Assembly (NCBI GenBank): GCA_037190665.1
Contig: JBBCJT010000180.1
Coordinates: 1-13,011 of the forward strand
Direction of reading: 5' to 3'
DNA from: JBBCJT01 sp037190665
Lineage (GTDB): Bacteria > Pseudomonadota > Alphaproteobacteria > Acetobacterales > Acetobacteraceae
Length of the DNA stretch: 13,011 nt
The notes beneath the pieces are model-generated. The model was not told where the DNA came from and made no database searches. It worked only from the letters and a program-made list of their open reading frames with translations. Each line of letters starts with the position of its first letter. Position 1 is the first letter of the stretch. Below, piece by piece: positions 7,860-13,011 of this stretch. Position numbers and translations under genes: made by a program.

Positions 7860-7965
7860 AGGCGCGCCGGCATGACCCGCAAGCGCCGGTCCTGCCCGCC
7901 CGCTGCGGGTCGCATGCGCAGCCTCGGCACGCGTCAGGGACTCGCGCCGCTGGTATGAGGCCCCG

Positions 7966-8670
7966 GTGAACTTCGCGCTCGACGTCCTCACGGCGGTCCT
8001 GCCCGCCATCTTCGCCATCACCCTGCACGAGGCCGCGCACGGCTACGCGGCCTGGGCGCTGGGCGACGACACGGCCCGGCGGATGGGGCGGCTGTCGCTC
8101 AACCCGATCCGCCACGTCGACCCCGTGGGCACGATCGCGCTGCCGGGCTTCCTGCTGCTGAGCCAGCTCCTGACCATCGGCCGGGTCGAGTTCATGTTCG
8201 GCTGGGCGAAGCCCGTGCCGGTCGCGGCGTGGAAATTCCCCAACCCGCTGCGCGGCATGATGTGGGTCGCCGCCGCGGGGCCGGCGATGAATGTGCTGCT
8301 CGCCTGGCTCGGCGCGCTCGCCTTCCATCTGTTCCCGGTCCATCCTGGGGCGTCCTTCGACGTGATCGCGGTGTTCCTGGTGCGCTGGATCGAGTTCAAC
8401 CTGATCCTCGCGCTGTTCAACCTGATCCCGATCCCGCCGCTGGATGGCGGCCGCATCCTGACCGGGCTGCTGCCGCTGCCGCTGGCCGAGCGCTTCGCGC
8501 GCATGGAGCGCGCCGGCATCGCCGTGGTCCTGCTCGGCTTCTTCCTGCTGCCGATGCTGTTGCGGGAGGCCGGTTTCGACGCCGACCCGCTCGGCTGGTT
8601 CCTGCGCGCGACATTGCGCCCGGCCGCGCAGGCGGTGCTATGGCTCGCCGGCCATGACATCGGCGGCTGA
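7966..8670 (+). CDS. Site-2 protease family protein (M50 zinc metalloprotease)
   Basis: This 234-residue integral membrane protein is of the short S2P/M50 type without a PDZ domain. The zinc motif HEAAH is at residues 21-25 inside the first membrane helix, and the third metal ligand is Asp160 in NLIPIPPLDGGRIL (152-165). Other membrane segments lie near 54-72, 97-122, 133-157 and 190-206, with AAAGPAMN at 102-109. Such proteases cut membrane-embedded substrates; the target here is unknown. It starts at GTG 7966 after GAGG, and the frame gives a standard family N-terminus (MNFALDVLTAVLPAIFAITL). Its 3' end overlaps scpA by 17 nt, so the two are probably translationally coupled. It sits between nagZ and scpA, which are adjacent in many alphaproteobacteria. 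Confidence 0.93.
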   Translation: MNFALDVLTAVLPAIFAITLHEAAHGYAAWALGDDTARRMGRLSLNPIRHVDPVGTIALPGFLLLSQLLTIGRVEFMFGWAKPVPVAAWKFPNPLRGMMWVAAAGPAMNVLLAWLGALAFHLFPVHPGASFDVIAVFLVRWIEFNLILALFNLIPIPPLDGGRILTGLLPLPLAERFARMERAGIAVVLLGFFLLPMLLREAGFDADPLGWFLRATLRPAAQAVLWLAGHDIGG

Positions 8671-9433
8671 CACACAGGAACCGCTCTCCCCCGCCGACGC
8701 GCTGCTGGTCCGGCTGGAGGGGTTCGAGGGTCCGCTCGACCTGCTGCTGGAGCTTGCGCGCGGGCAGAAGCTCGACCTCGCCAGGATCTCCATCCTCGCG
8801 CTGGTCGAACAGTACCTCGCGGTGATCGAGGGCGCGCGGCGCGTGCGCCTCGAACTCGCGGCCGACTGGCTGGTGATGGCCGCCTGGCTCACCTGGCTGA
8901 AATCGCGCCTGCTGCTGCCCGAGGGCAGTGCCGAGGCGGAGGAGGGCGAGGAGGCGGCCGAGGTGCTGGCCGCGCGGCTCGTCGAACTGGAGCGGATGCG
9001 CGCGGCCGCCCGCTGGCTCGGCGCGCGGCCCCAGCTTGGGCGGGACGTGCTGGCGCGCGGCGCGCCGGAGGATTTCACCGCCACCGACCGCTCCCGCCTC
9101 GCGCTCGATCTGCCCGGGCTGCTGCAGGCCTACGCGGCGGCGCTGCGGCGCGGGGCGGCGAAGCGCCCCTACCGGCCCAAGCCGCTGACGATCTGGTCCG
9201 TGAAGGACGCGCTCGGCCGGCTCGCCTCCCTGCTCGGCAGCCTGCCCGACTGGTCGAGCCTCGACCGCTTCCTGCCGGAGACGCTGGGCGGCCCCGTGGA
9301 GCGCCGCGCCGCACTCGCCAGCACGCTGGTCGCCGGGCTGGAACTGGCGAAGGGCGGGCACCTGCGGCTGCGCCAGGACGAACCCTTCGGCCCCATCCTG
9401 CTGCGCCCGGCGAGCGAGGAACAGACGACATGA
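8654..9433 (+). CDS. scpA: Segregation and condensation protein A
   Basis: This 259-residue kleisin bridges the heads of SMC and binds ScpB dimers in the bacterial condensin complex that compacts and separates chromosomes. The family signature is LEGFEGPLDLLLELARGQKL (21-40), followed by DLARISILALVEQYLAVIE and AADWLVMAAWLTWLKSRLLL, the N-terminal helical part that meets the SMC neck. The middle is acidic (AEAEEGEEAAEV) and the C-terminal winged-helix part ends in EQTT. The ATG at 8654 lies within the last 17 nt of the protease gene. The stop overlaps the scpB start by 4 nt (ATGA at 9430-9433), indicating coupled synthesis of the two subunits. Confidence 0.96.
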   Translation: MTSAADTQEPLSPADALLVRLEGFEGPLDLLLELARGQKLDLARISILALVEQYLAVIEGARRVRLELAADWLVMAAWLTWLKSRLLLPEGSAEAEEGEEAAEVLAARLVELERMRAAARWLGARPQLGRDVLARGAPEDFTATDRSRLALDLPGLLQAYAAALRRGAAKRPYRPKPLTIWSVKDALGRLASLLGSLPDWSSLDRFLPETLGGPVERRAALASTLVAGLELAKGGHLRLRQDEPFGPILLRPASEEQTT

Positions 9434-10920
9434 GCGACACCGACCGCCCCGCCGGCCCGAAGCGCGACGCCTCCACCGGGACCGAGTCTGAGAAGACGAC
9501 CGCCGGCATCCGGCCCGAGGGTGCGGGTGGCGAGGGCGGCGGGGCCGGGAAGGCTGTGCCCGCCGAAGCCGGGCCGGAAGCTGTGGATAAGAGGATTCCC
9601 GCTGAAGCTGCGCCTGATGCGGCCGCGGGCAGCATGTCCACAGAACCGTCTGCAGCCGGGAAAGCCGTGCCTGCTGAAGCCGCGCCCTCCGAGACCGGCG
9701 AAGCTGTCCCCGCCGAAGCCGCACGTGCGGATACGGTGACCGCTCCCGCTGCTGCGTCACCCGCAGCAGCGGACGGCACGTCCTCCGAGGCAACATCGAC
9801 CGAGGCCGAAGAGGCCGGTGAAAGCGCGCCTGCGGACACCGGGAAGGCCTTTCCCGCCGGGGCTGCGTCCGCCGCGGCCGTGGGTGGCACGCCAGCGGAG
9901 GCAACATCCTCCGCGGCCGGAGAAGCCGCATCCGCCGAAGGCGAACGCACCGGAAAGACCACTCTCGCAGAGGCCGCACCTTCCGCAGGTGCGGAGGGCA
10001 CACCAGCAAGGGCAGCACCCGCCGAGACCGGAGCTGTTGGGTCCTCCGACTCCGGACCTGCGGGCATTGGGGAGGCGGTGTCCGCCGAGGTTATGACCGC
10101 CGAAACCGTGCCTGCCGATGCCGAAGCGGGAGCAGGCGAAACCGCCTCCGCCGATGCAACGGATGCGCGGGCCGGTGAGGCTGAGCCCCCACCCCCGTCC
10201 GCACCGGCCGAGGTCACGGAGGCGCATCTGCGCCTCGCCGAGGCTCTGGTCTTCGCCTCCGCCGCCCCGGTGCCCGCGCGCCGGCTGTCGCAGGCGCTGC
10301 CGGTCGACGCCGATCCCGCCGCGGTGATCGAGGCCCTGCGCGCGCGCTATGCCGGCCGCGGCGTGGAACTGGTGGAGACCGGCGGCGGCGTGATGTTCCG
10401 CACCGCGCCCGACCTCGCCGTCGCGCTGACGCGCGTGATCGAGGTGCCGCGCCGGCTGCCGCGCGCGGCGATGGAGGCGCTCGCCATCGTCGCCTACCAC
10501 CAGCCCGTCACCCGCGCGGAGATCGAGGACATCCGCGGCGCCAGCCTGTCCCAGCAGACGATGGACGCGCTGCTGGAGAACGGGCTGGTCACCGCGAAGG
10601 GCAAGAAAGAGGTGCCGGGGCGGCCCACGCTGTGGGGCACCACGCCGGCCTTCCTCGCGCAGTTCGGGCTGAAGGAACTCCGGGAGCTGCCGAAGCGCGA
10701 GGAACTGCTCACCGAATCCGCACTGCTTACCGCCGGGCCGACGGAAGCGGCGGCGGAAGCGGAAGGCGCGGCATCGGCGGAGGACACCGCCGCCGGCGAG
10801 GACGCGGAGGAAGCTGCGGCTGAGTCTGGTGCTTCCGAAACGCCTGCCGATCCGGATGCGGCAGAGCCCGCTGCCGAAGCAGACGAGACCGACAAGCCCG
10901 CCGAGGCGACGCGGGAGTAG
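9430..10920 (+). CDS. scpB: Segregation and condensation protein B with long disordered extensions
   Basis: This is 496 residues, against about 180-240 for ordinary ScpB. The conserved core lies at about 261-435 and shows two winged-helix units: TEAHLRLAEALVFASAAPVP at 263-282, PRAAMEALAIVAYHQPVTRA (344-363), EIEDIRGASLSQQTMDALLE and GRPTLWGTTPAFLAQFGL (397-414). Residues 1-260 are Ala/Glu/Pro/Thr/Gly-rich with an imperfect 13-residue repeat around VPAEAAP; exact PAEA occurs at 44, 57, 81, 94 and 155. Residues 436-496 form an acidic Ala/Glu tail. Both look disordered. Codon use in the N-terminal part is looser at the third base (more GAA, GCT, GCA) than in its neighbours. ATG 9430 is chosen because of the 4-nt overlap with scpA. 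A later start such as ATG 10093 (Met222) would remove most of the extension and cannot be excluded. ScpB works as a dimer with ScpA and SMC. Confidence 0.93.
   Translation: MSDTDRPAGPKRDASTGTESEKTTAGIRPEGAGGEGGGAGKAVPAEAGPEAVDKRIPAEAAPDAAAGSMSTEPSAAGKAVPAEAAPSETGEAVPAEAARADTVTAPAAASPAAADGTSSEATSTEAEEAGESAPADTGKAFPAGAASAAAVGGTPAEATSSAAGEAASAEGERTGKTTLAEAAPSAGAEGTPARAAPAETGAVGSSDSGPAGIGEAVSAEVMTAETVPADAEAGAGETASADATDARAGEAEPPPPSAPAEVTEAHLRLAEALVFASAAPVPARRLSQALPVDADPAAVIEALRARYAGRGVELVETGGGVMFRTAPDLAVALTRVIEVPRRLPRAAMEALAIVAYHQPVTRAEIEDIRGASLSQQTMDALLENGLVTAKGKKEVPGRPTLWGTTPAFLAQFGLKELRELPKREELLTESALLTAGPTEAAAEAEGAASAEDTAAGEDAEEAAAESGASETPADPDAAEPAAEADETDKPAEATRE
9550..9904 (+). repeat. Degenerate ~39-bp tandem repeats coding for PAEA-type 13-residue units in scpB
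   Basis: Imperfect units with a core like GTGCCCGCCGAAGCCG recur in the scpB frame. They give KAVPAEAGPEAVD, then KRIPAEAAPDAAA, GKAVPAEAAPSET and GEAVPAEAARADT, with a diverged copy at TPAEATSS. The spacing is 13 residues between units 1 and 2 and between units 3 and 4, and 24 residues between units 2 and 3. Repeats of this kind grow and shrink by slippage, so the length of this region probably varies among strains. Confidence 0.6.
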
Positions 10921-11013
10921 TACCGGCCAGCCTTTCGGCTGACCCGATATGAGTCTTCGTTTCGCGCGCAGCCGCAACGCAACACCAGCCCTGCGCGCGG
11001 ATACCGTTCGTCC

Positions 11014-11036
11014 TGCCGATGAAAAGGTCATCGGCA
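11014..11036. other. 9-bp perfect stem-loop downstream of scpB
   Basis: TGCCGATGA (11014-11022) and TCATCGGCA (11028-11036) are perfect reverse complements around a 5-nt loop AAAGG. Neither side is followed by a T-tract, so it is not a classical intrinsic terminator. A smaller stem CAGCC/GGCTG lies at 10928-10941, just after the scpB stop, and an 8-bp stem TCCTTCCG/CGGAAGGA at 11061-11090. Together they could form a structured 3' end of the operon transcript; that role is inferred. Confidence 0.45.
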
Positions 11037-11133
11037 AGGCTCGGCGGTGTAAGGGAGGCTTCCTTCCGCCTGCGGGGACCTTCGGAAGGAGCGGGTGGCG
11101 GCCGAGAGAAGGCAGGAACCGTCACACCAAGTC

Positions 11134-11188
11134 CCCTCTCCCGCCCGGCGGGAGAGGGAGGGGCCCGCTCTTGCGGGAGGGTGAGGGA
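11134..11188 (+). repeat. REP-like palindromic element, unit B1
   Basis: The arms CCCTCTCCCGCC (11134-11145) and GGCGGGAGAGGG (11147-11158) are followed by a second small stem CCCGC-TCTT-GCGGG (11164-11177) and the tail AGGGTGAGGGA. The main stem is the same as in units A1 and B2. It faces unit B2, forming an inverted pair. Confidence 0.8.
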
Positions 11189-11230
11189 CTTGCGCTGAGG
11201 CGAGATCTGACCGTGGTGCTGGCGGATCCC

Positions 11231-11267
11231 ACCCTCACCCCGGCCCTCTCCCGCGAGCGGGAGAGGG
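11231..11267 (-). repeat. REP-like palindromic element, unit B2
   Basis: The tail ACCCTCACCCCGG (11231-11243) precedes the arms CCCTCTCCCGC (11244-11254) and GCGGGAGAGGG (11257-11267) with a GA loop. Its reverse complement matches unit A1 (7693-7729) except at the loop. Unit B1 lies 42 bp to the left in the opposite orientation, a spacing typical of paired REP elements. Confidence 0.85.
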
Positions 11268-11321
11268 CGGAGCGTCACGCCGCTTGCAAAGCTTCCGCTC
11301 GGTGGGAAAGCGTCTGTGTGG

Positions 11322-11520
11322 TCAGCCGTCTCTCCGTGACGTGCTGGTCCTTGCGATGGCGACGAGGATGATGCGCAGCAGCTTGCGCATGCAGGCTGTG
11401 ATAGTGAGCCCGGCGGGCTTGCCGGCGCTGCGGCGCCTGTCGTCGACGCAGCGGATGGCCGTCAGGGGCGGCCATGTAGAGCGTGATGCGGACCCCGCTT
11501 CGTTCGCCGCAAATGCGGCA
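11322..11520 (-). pseudogene. Remnant of an IS110-family transposase, C-terminal fragment, frameshifted
   Basis: On the minus strand the frame ending near 11473 reads GVRITLYMAA, and the next frame, to the stop at 11324-11322, reads LTAIRCVDDRRRSAGKPAGL followed by TITACMRKLLRIILVAIART. Joining them by removing one C in the run at 11465-11468 gives a continuous match in style to the C-terminus of IS110-type transposases (…R-ALYMAAL-A-RHNP…AGKP-K-A-ACMRKLL-ILNA…). The segment after TAIR seems shortened by some residues. Only about 60 codons remain, and no N-terminal DEDD domain or insertion-sequence ends are seen. It is surely nonfunctional. The call rests on my recall of the family pattern. 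Confidence 0.65.
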
Positions 11521-11572
11521 CTAGCTGCGCAGCCTCCGCTATCGCGATTGAAGGACAGGGCCGATGAGGGGC

Positions 11573-11582
11573 GGGGGGGGGG
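11573..11582 (+). repeat. Run of ten G
   Basis: Ten consecutive G residues lie in noncoding DNA between the transposase remnant and terC. Homopolymers of this length are prone to slippage and to sequencing or assembly error. No coding frame depends on it. Confidence 0.9.
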
Positions 11583-11789
11583 AAAGGCCGATATCGCTCG
11601 CGGAGCCGTCCGGCCAACTGGCTTGACCGCACCCTGCTAGCGATAGTAGGATTATGTTCTCCAACGCCAGAATTACGCCGACCCAGTCCGCTCGCGGTCT
11701 CGCCCTTTCGCGCGCGCCGCTATGCCGCATCGGGCCGCCAAACCCCATAAAGCGGTAAAAGACTAAAAGCCTAAAGCCACAAGCCAAAC

Positions 11790-11815
11790 GCGGCGGACAG
11801 TCCCCCGCCCGCCGC
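11790..11815 (-). terminator. Possible terminator of terC
   Basis: The arms GCGGCGG (11790-11796) and CCGCCGC (11809-11815) can pair around a 12-nt loop. On the minus strand this comes 9 nt after the terC stop and is followed by GTTTGGCTTGTGGCTTT, a weak T-rich stretch. The position fits a terminator, but the tail is poor. Confidence 0.4.
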
Positions 11816-11824
11816 GCCCCACCG

Positions 11825-12544
11825 CTACGCCTCCGGCCGCGACCGCGTCGTCGCCCGGCGCGCGAGGATGTTCAGCCCCTCCACCACGCACGCGAAGGCC
11901 ATCGCCGAGTAGACGAACCCCTTCGGCACATGCACCTCGAACCCCTCGGCGACGAGGACCATGCCGATCATCACCAGGAAGGCGAGCGCCAGCATCACCA
12001 TCGTCGGATTGCGCTCCATGAACGCGGACAGCGCATCCATCGACATCAGCATCACCAGCACCGAGACGGTGATGGCGGTGACGATGATCCAGGTCTGCGG
12101 CACCAGCCCCACCGCGACGATCACGGAGTCGACCGAGAACACGGCGTCCAGCATCAGGATCTGGCCGACCACCGGCCAGAACCGGGCCGTGCCGCCGGAG
12201 GGCAGGCTCGCGCGCGGCGCTTCCGGATCGACGCGGTGATGGATCTCCACCGTCGCCTTGCCGATCAGGAACATCCCGCCGCCGATCAGGATCATGTCCT
12301 TGCCGGAGATCGAGAGACCGAGGATCGAGAAGATCGGCTCCGTCAGCGTCAGCAGCCACGACGCGCCGGCGAGCATCGCGAAGCGCATCCCGATCGCGAG
12401 GCCGAGGCCGATGCGCCTTGCCAGTTGCCGCTGCGCCGCCGGCAGCCTGTTGGAGAGGATCGCGATGAAGACGAGGTTGTCGATGCCGAGCACGACCTCC
12501 ATCGCGATCAGCATCACCAGGGAGGCGAGGATTTGCGGGTCCAT
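11825..12544 (-). CDS. TerC-family integral membrane protein
   Basis: This 239-residue polytopic inner-membrane protein belongs to the TerC family, linked to manganese export and metal supply in characterised members and named after tellurite resistance. The two acidic membrane motifs are EVVLGIDNLVFIAI (16-29; Glu16, Asp22) and LDAVFSVDSVIVAVGL (132-147; Asp133, Asp139). They sit in paired helical repeats, as expected for the family. About seven hydrophobic segments are visible. The loop at 101-123 (IHHRVDPEAPRASLPSG) carries two histidines. There is no C-terminal CBS or CorC domain, so it is the short form. Met12544 is the start because an in-frame TGA lies at 12553-12551, two codons upstream. 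No Shine-Dalgarno is visible, and the start codon falls in a stem-loop. It stands alone: 176 bp separate it from the reductase gene upstream on the same strand. The ion is not decided by the sequence. Confidence 0.92.
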   Translation of the reverse strand: MDPQILASLVMLIAMEVVLGIDNLVFIAILSNRLPAAQRQLARRIGLGLAIGMRFAMLAGASWLLTLTEPIFSILGLSISGKDMILIGGGMFLIGKATVEIHHRVDPEAPRASLPSGGTARFWPVVGQILMLDAVFSVDSVIVAVGLVPQTWIIVTAITVSVLVMLMSMDALSAFMERNPTMVMLALAFLVMIGMVLVAEGFEVHVPKGFVYSAMAFACVVEGLNILARRATTRSRPEA

Positions 12545-12565
12545 GCGGCGTCAGGCGCGCCGCAT
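12543..12565 (-). promoter_or_regulatory. Stem-loop enclosing the terC start codon, with a 4-codon upstream reading frame
   Basis: In the mRNA AUGCGGCG (12565-12558) can pair perfectly with CGCCGCAU (12550-12543), so the AU of the terC AUG is held in an 8-bp stem with a 7-nt loop. The upstream AUG opens the frame MRRA, which ends in the UGA at 12553-12551, six nt before the terC start. The structure could limit initiation until opened; this is inference. Confidence 0.4.
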
Positions 12566-12626
12566 CGGACAGAGGGGGAGAAGGGATGTGCCGGCGGGGC
12601 CGGCCCTTTCATGCGGAATGATCATC

Positions 12627-12651
12627 GGCCCGAAATAGGGCGGATCGGGCC
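12627..12651 (-). other. 7-bp stem-loop between the reductase gene and terC
   Basis: GGCCCGA (12627-12633) and TCGGGCC (12645-12651) can pair around an 11-nt loop. The element lies 69 nt past the reductase stop and 82 nt before terC. With no T-run after it, it may be a weak terminator or part of the terC leader. The known manganese riboswitch pattern was not recognised in this leader. Confidence 0.3.
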
Positions 12652-12720
12652 GCAGGGTTCCCCCGCGCGAGTTGAAATCTTCGCGGGGTGGGCGGGGCCG
12701 CGGCTGCCCCGCCTGTCCGC

Positions 12721-13011
12721 TCAGGCGCCGAGCAACTGCCCGCCGTCCACCACCAGCGTCTGCCCGGTGATCCAGCGCGCCCGTTCCGAGGCGAGGAACA
12801 GCGCCGCCTCCGCCACTTCCTCCGGCTTGCCCAGCCGGCCGAAGGGGATGGAGGCGAGGATGCGGTTGTAGAGTTCCGGATTGTCCGTCCGCCGCTTCTC
12901 CCAGCTCCCGCCGGGGAACTCGATGGACCCGGGCGCGATCGCGTTCACCCGCACGCCCTTGCGCGCCAGCATCGCCGCCTGCGAGGCCGTGTAGTGGATC
13001 GCCGCCGCCTT
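12721..13011 (-). CDS. Short-chain dehydrogenase/reductase (SDR), N-terminus beyond window
   Basis: Only the last 96 residues and the stop are present; the frame is open to the right edge. The first visible codon is a lysine followed by AAAIHYTASQAAMLARKG, which fits the catalytic lysine of the YxxxK motif with its tyrosine just outside the window. Then come VRVNAIAPGSI (the conserved N-A-x-x-P-G segment after the active site), IPFGRLGKPEEVAEAALFLA and the C-terminal signature ITGQTLVVDGGQLL, all typical of classical tetrameric SDRs of the FabG-like type. Such enzymes use NAD(P)H to interconvert alcohols and ketones. The substrate cannot be deduced. The segment EFPGGSWEKRRTDNPELY forms the variable substrate-side loop. 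Confidence 0.93.
   Translation of the reverse strand, partial: KAAAIHYTASQAAMLARKGVRVNAIAPGSIEFPGGSWEKRRTDNPELYNRILASIPFGRLGKPEEVAEAALFLASERARWITGQTLVVDGGQLLGA

Larger units (their letters stand above)
7587..7965. other. Intergenic region between nagZ and the site-2 protease gene, filled with palindromic repeats
   Basis: These 379 bp hold no convincing gene. Frames are open on both strands, but their translations are the Pro/Arg/Gly strings that GC-rich palindromic repeats always give (for example LTPALSRTRERG). Three repeat units occupy about 7693-7859. The remainder (7860-7965) shows only GAGG at 7957-7960, a likely ribosome-binding site for the GTG at 7966. A promoter for the downstream genes could lie here but I cannot point to one. 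Confidence 0.7.
10921..11824. other. Gene-poor region after scpB
   Basis: About 900 bp carry no intact gene that I can support. The region holds three stem-loops close to scpB (10928-10941, 11014-11036, 11061-11090), a pair of inverted REP-like elements (11134-11267), an IS110-type transposase remnant (11322-11520), a run of ten G (11573-11582), a lower-GC stretch with TAAAAGACTAAAAGCCTAAA (11755-11774) and a possible terminator of terC (11790-11815). Open frames that cross these elements lack start signals and family features. Confidence 0.7.

Noticed and set aside
7605..7969. Two plus-strand open frames of about 115 codons between nagZ and the protease gene
   Set aside because: Their sequences are the translation of REP-like repeats, a known source of false genes.
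8417..10018. Minus-strand open frame of 533 codons opposite the protease, scpA and scpB
   Set aside because: Low-complexity Arg/Pro strings that mirror the coding strand; no motif and no start signal.
9075..10217. Minus-strand Ala/Ser-rich open frame opposite the repetitive part of scpB
   Set aside because: It looks like a protein only because the scpB repeats read as Ala/Ser-rich repeats on the other strand; it has no known domain.
7693..11267. CRISPR-like array
   Set aside because: The repeats are palindromic, alternate in orientation and lack regular unique spacers, and no cas gene is present.
11284..11640. Plus-strand open frame of 118 codons after scpB
   Set aside because: It runs antisense to the transposase remnant and through the G-run, with no family features.
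12545..12720. yybP-ykoY manganese riboswitch upstream of terC
   Set aside because: I looked for its conserved core by eye and did not see it. A covariance search would decide.

Overview
The window is high-GC bacterial DNA with tightly packed genes. It looks like an alphaproteobacterium of the Rhodospirillales/Acetobacteraceae type (Roseomonas-like). That placement rests on base composition, on the gene order argS - SPOR protein - nagZ - (site-2 protease) - scpA - scpB, and on the style of the protein sequences. It is an inference, not a database match.

Left block (1-3977, minus strand): a three-gene unit reads leftwards. It holds a GabT-type omega-aminotransferase, a family-5 extracellular solute-binding protein with a twin-arginine-like signal peptide, and an AbgB-like M20 amidohydrolase cut by the left edge. 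A perfect 12-bp stem-loop lies between the first two genes. The set suggests uptake of an amide or peptide conjugate, hydrolysis in the cytoplasm, and transamination of the freed omega-amino acid.

Central block (4085-10920, plus strand): argS, a SPOR-domain membrane protein, nagZ, a small M50 site-2 protease, scpA and scpB. Most junctions overlap by 4 to 17 nt. The exception is the 379-bp gap before the protease gene, which is filled with palindromic GC-rich repeats. The block joins arginyl-tRNA synthesis, cell-wall binding and recycling, membrane proteolysis and chromosome condensation (ScpA/ScpB with SMC). ScpB is unusual: its roughly 175-residue core sits between a 260-residue Ala/Glu/Pro/Thr-rich repetitive N-terminal extension and an acidic C-terminal tail.

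Right block (10921-13011): about 900 bp without an intact gene. It holds several stem-loops, a second copy of the palindromic repeat family in inverted-pair form, a frameshifted remnant of an IS110-type transposase, a run of ten G and a lower-GC stretch. tatABC often follows scpB in related genomes, but nothing like it is present here. Beyond the gap, on the minus strand, lie an intact TerC-family membrane protein and the C-terminal part of a short-chain dehydrogenase/reductase cut by the right edge. The terC start codon lies inside an 8-bp stem-loop.

I found no tRNA, rRNA, CRISPR array, prophage or defence system. No wholly new system is evident. The best leads are the aminotransferase/binding protein/hydrolase unit, the altered metal-site motifs of the hydrolase, the extended ScpB and the degenerate island after scpB.
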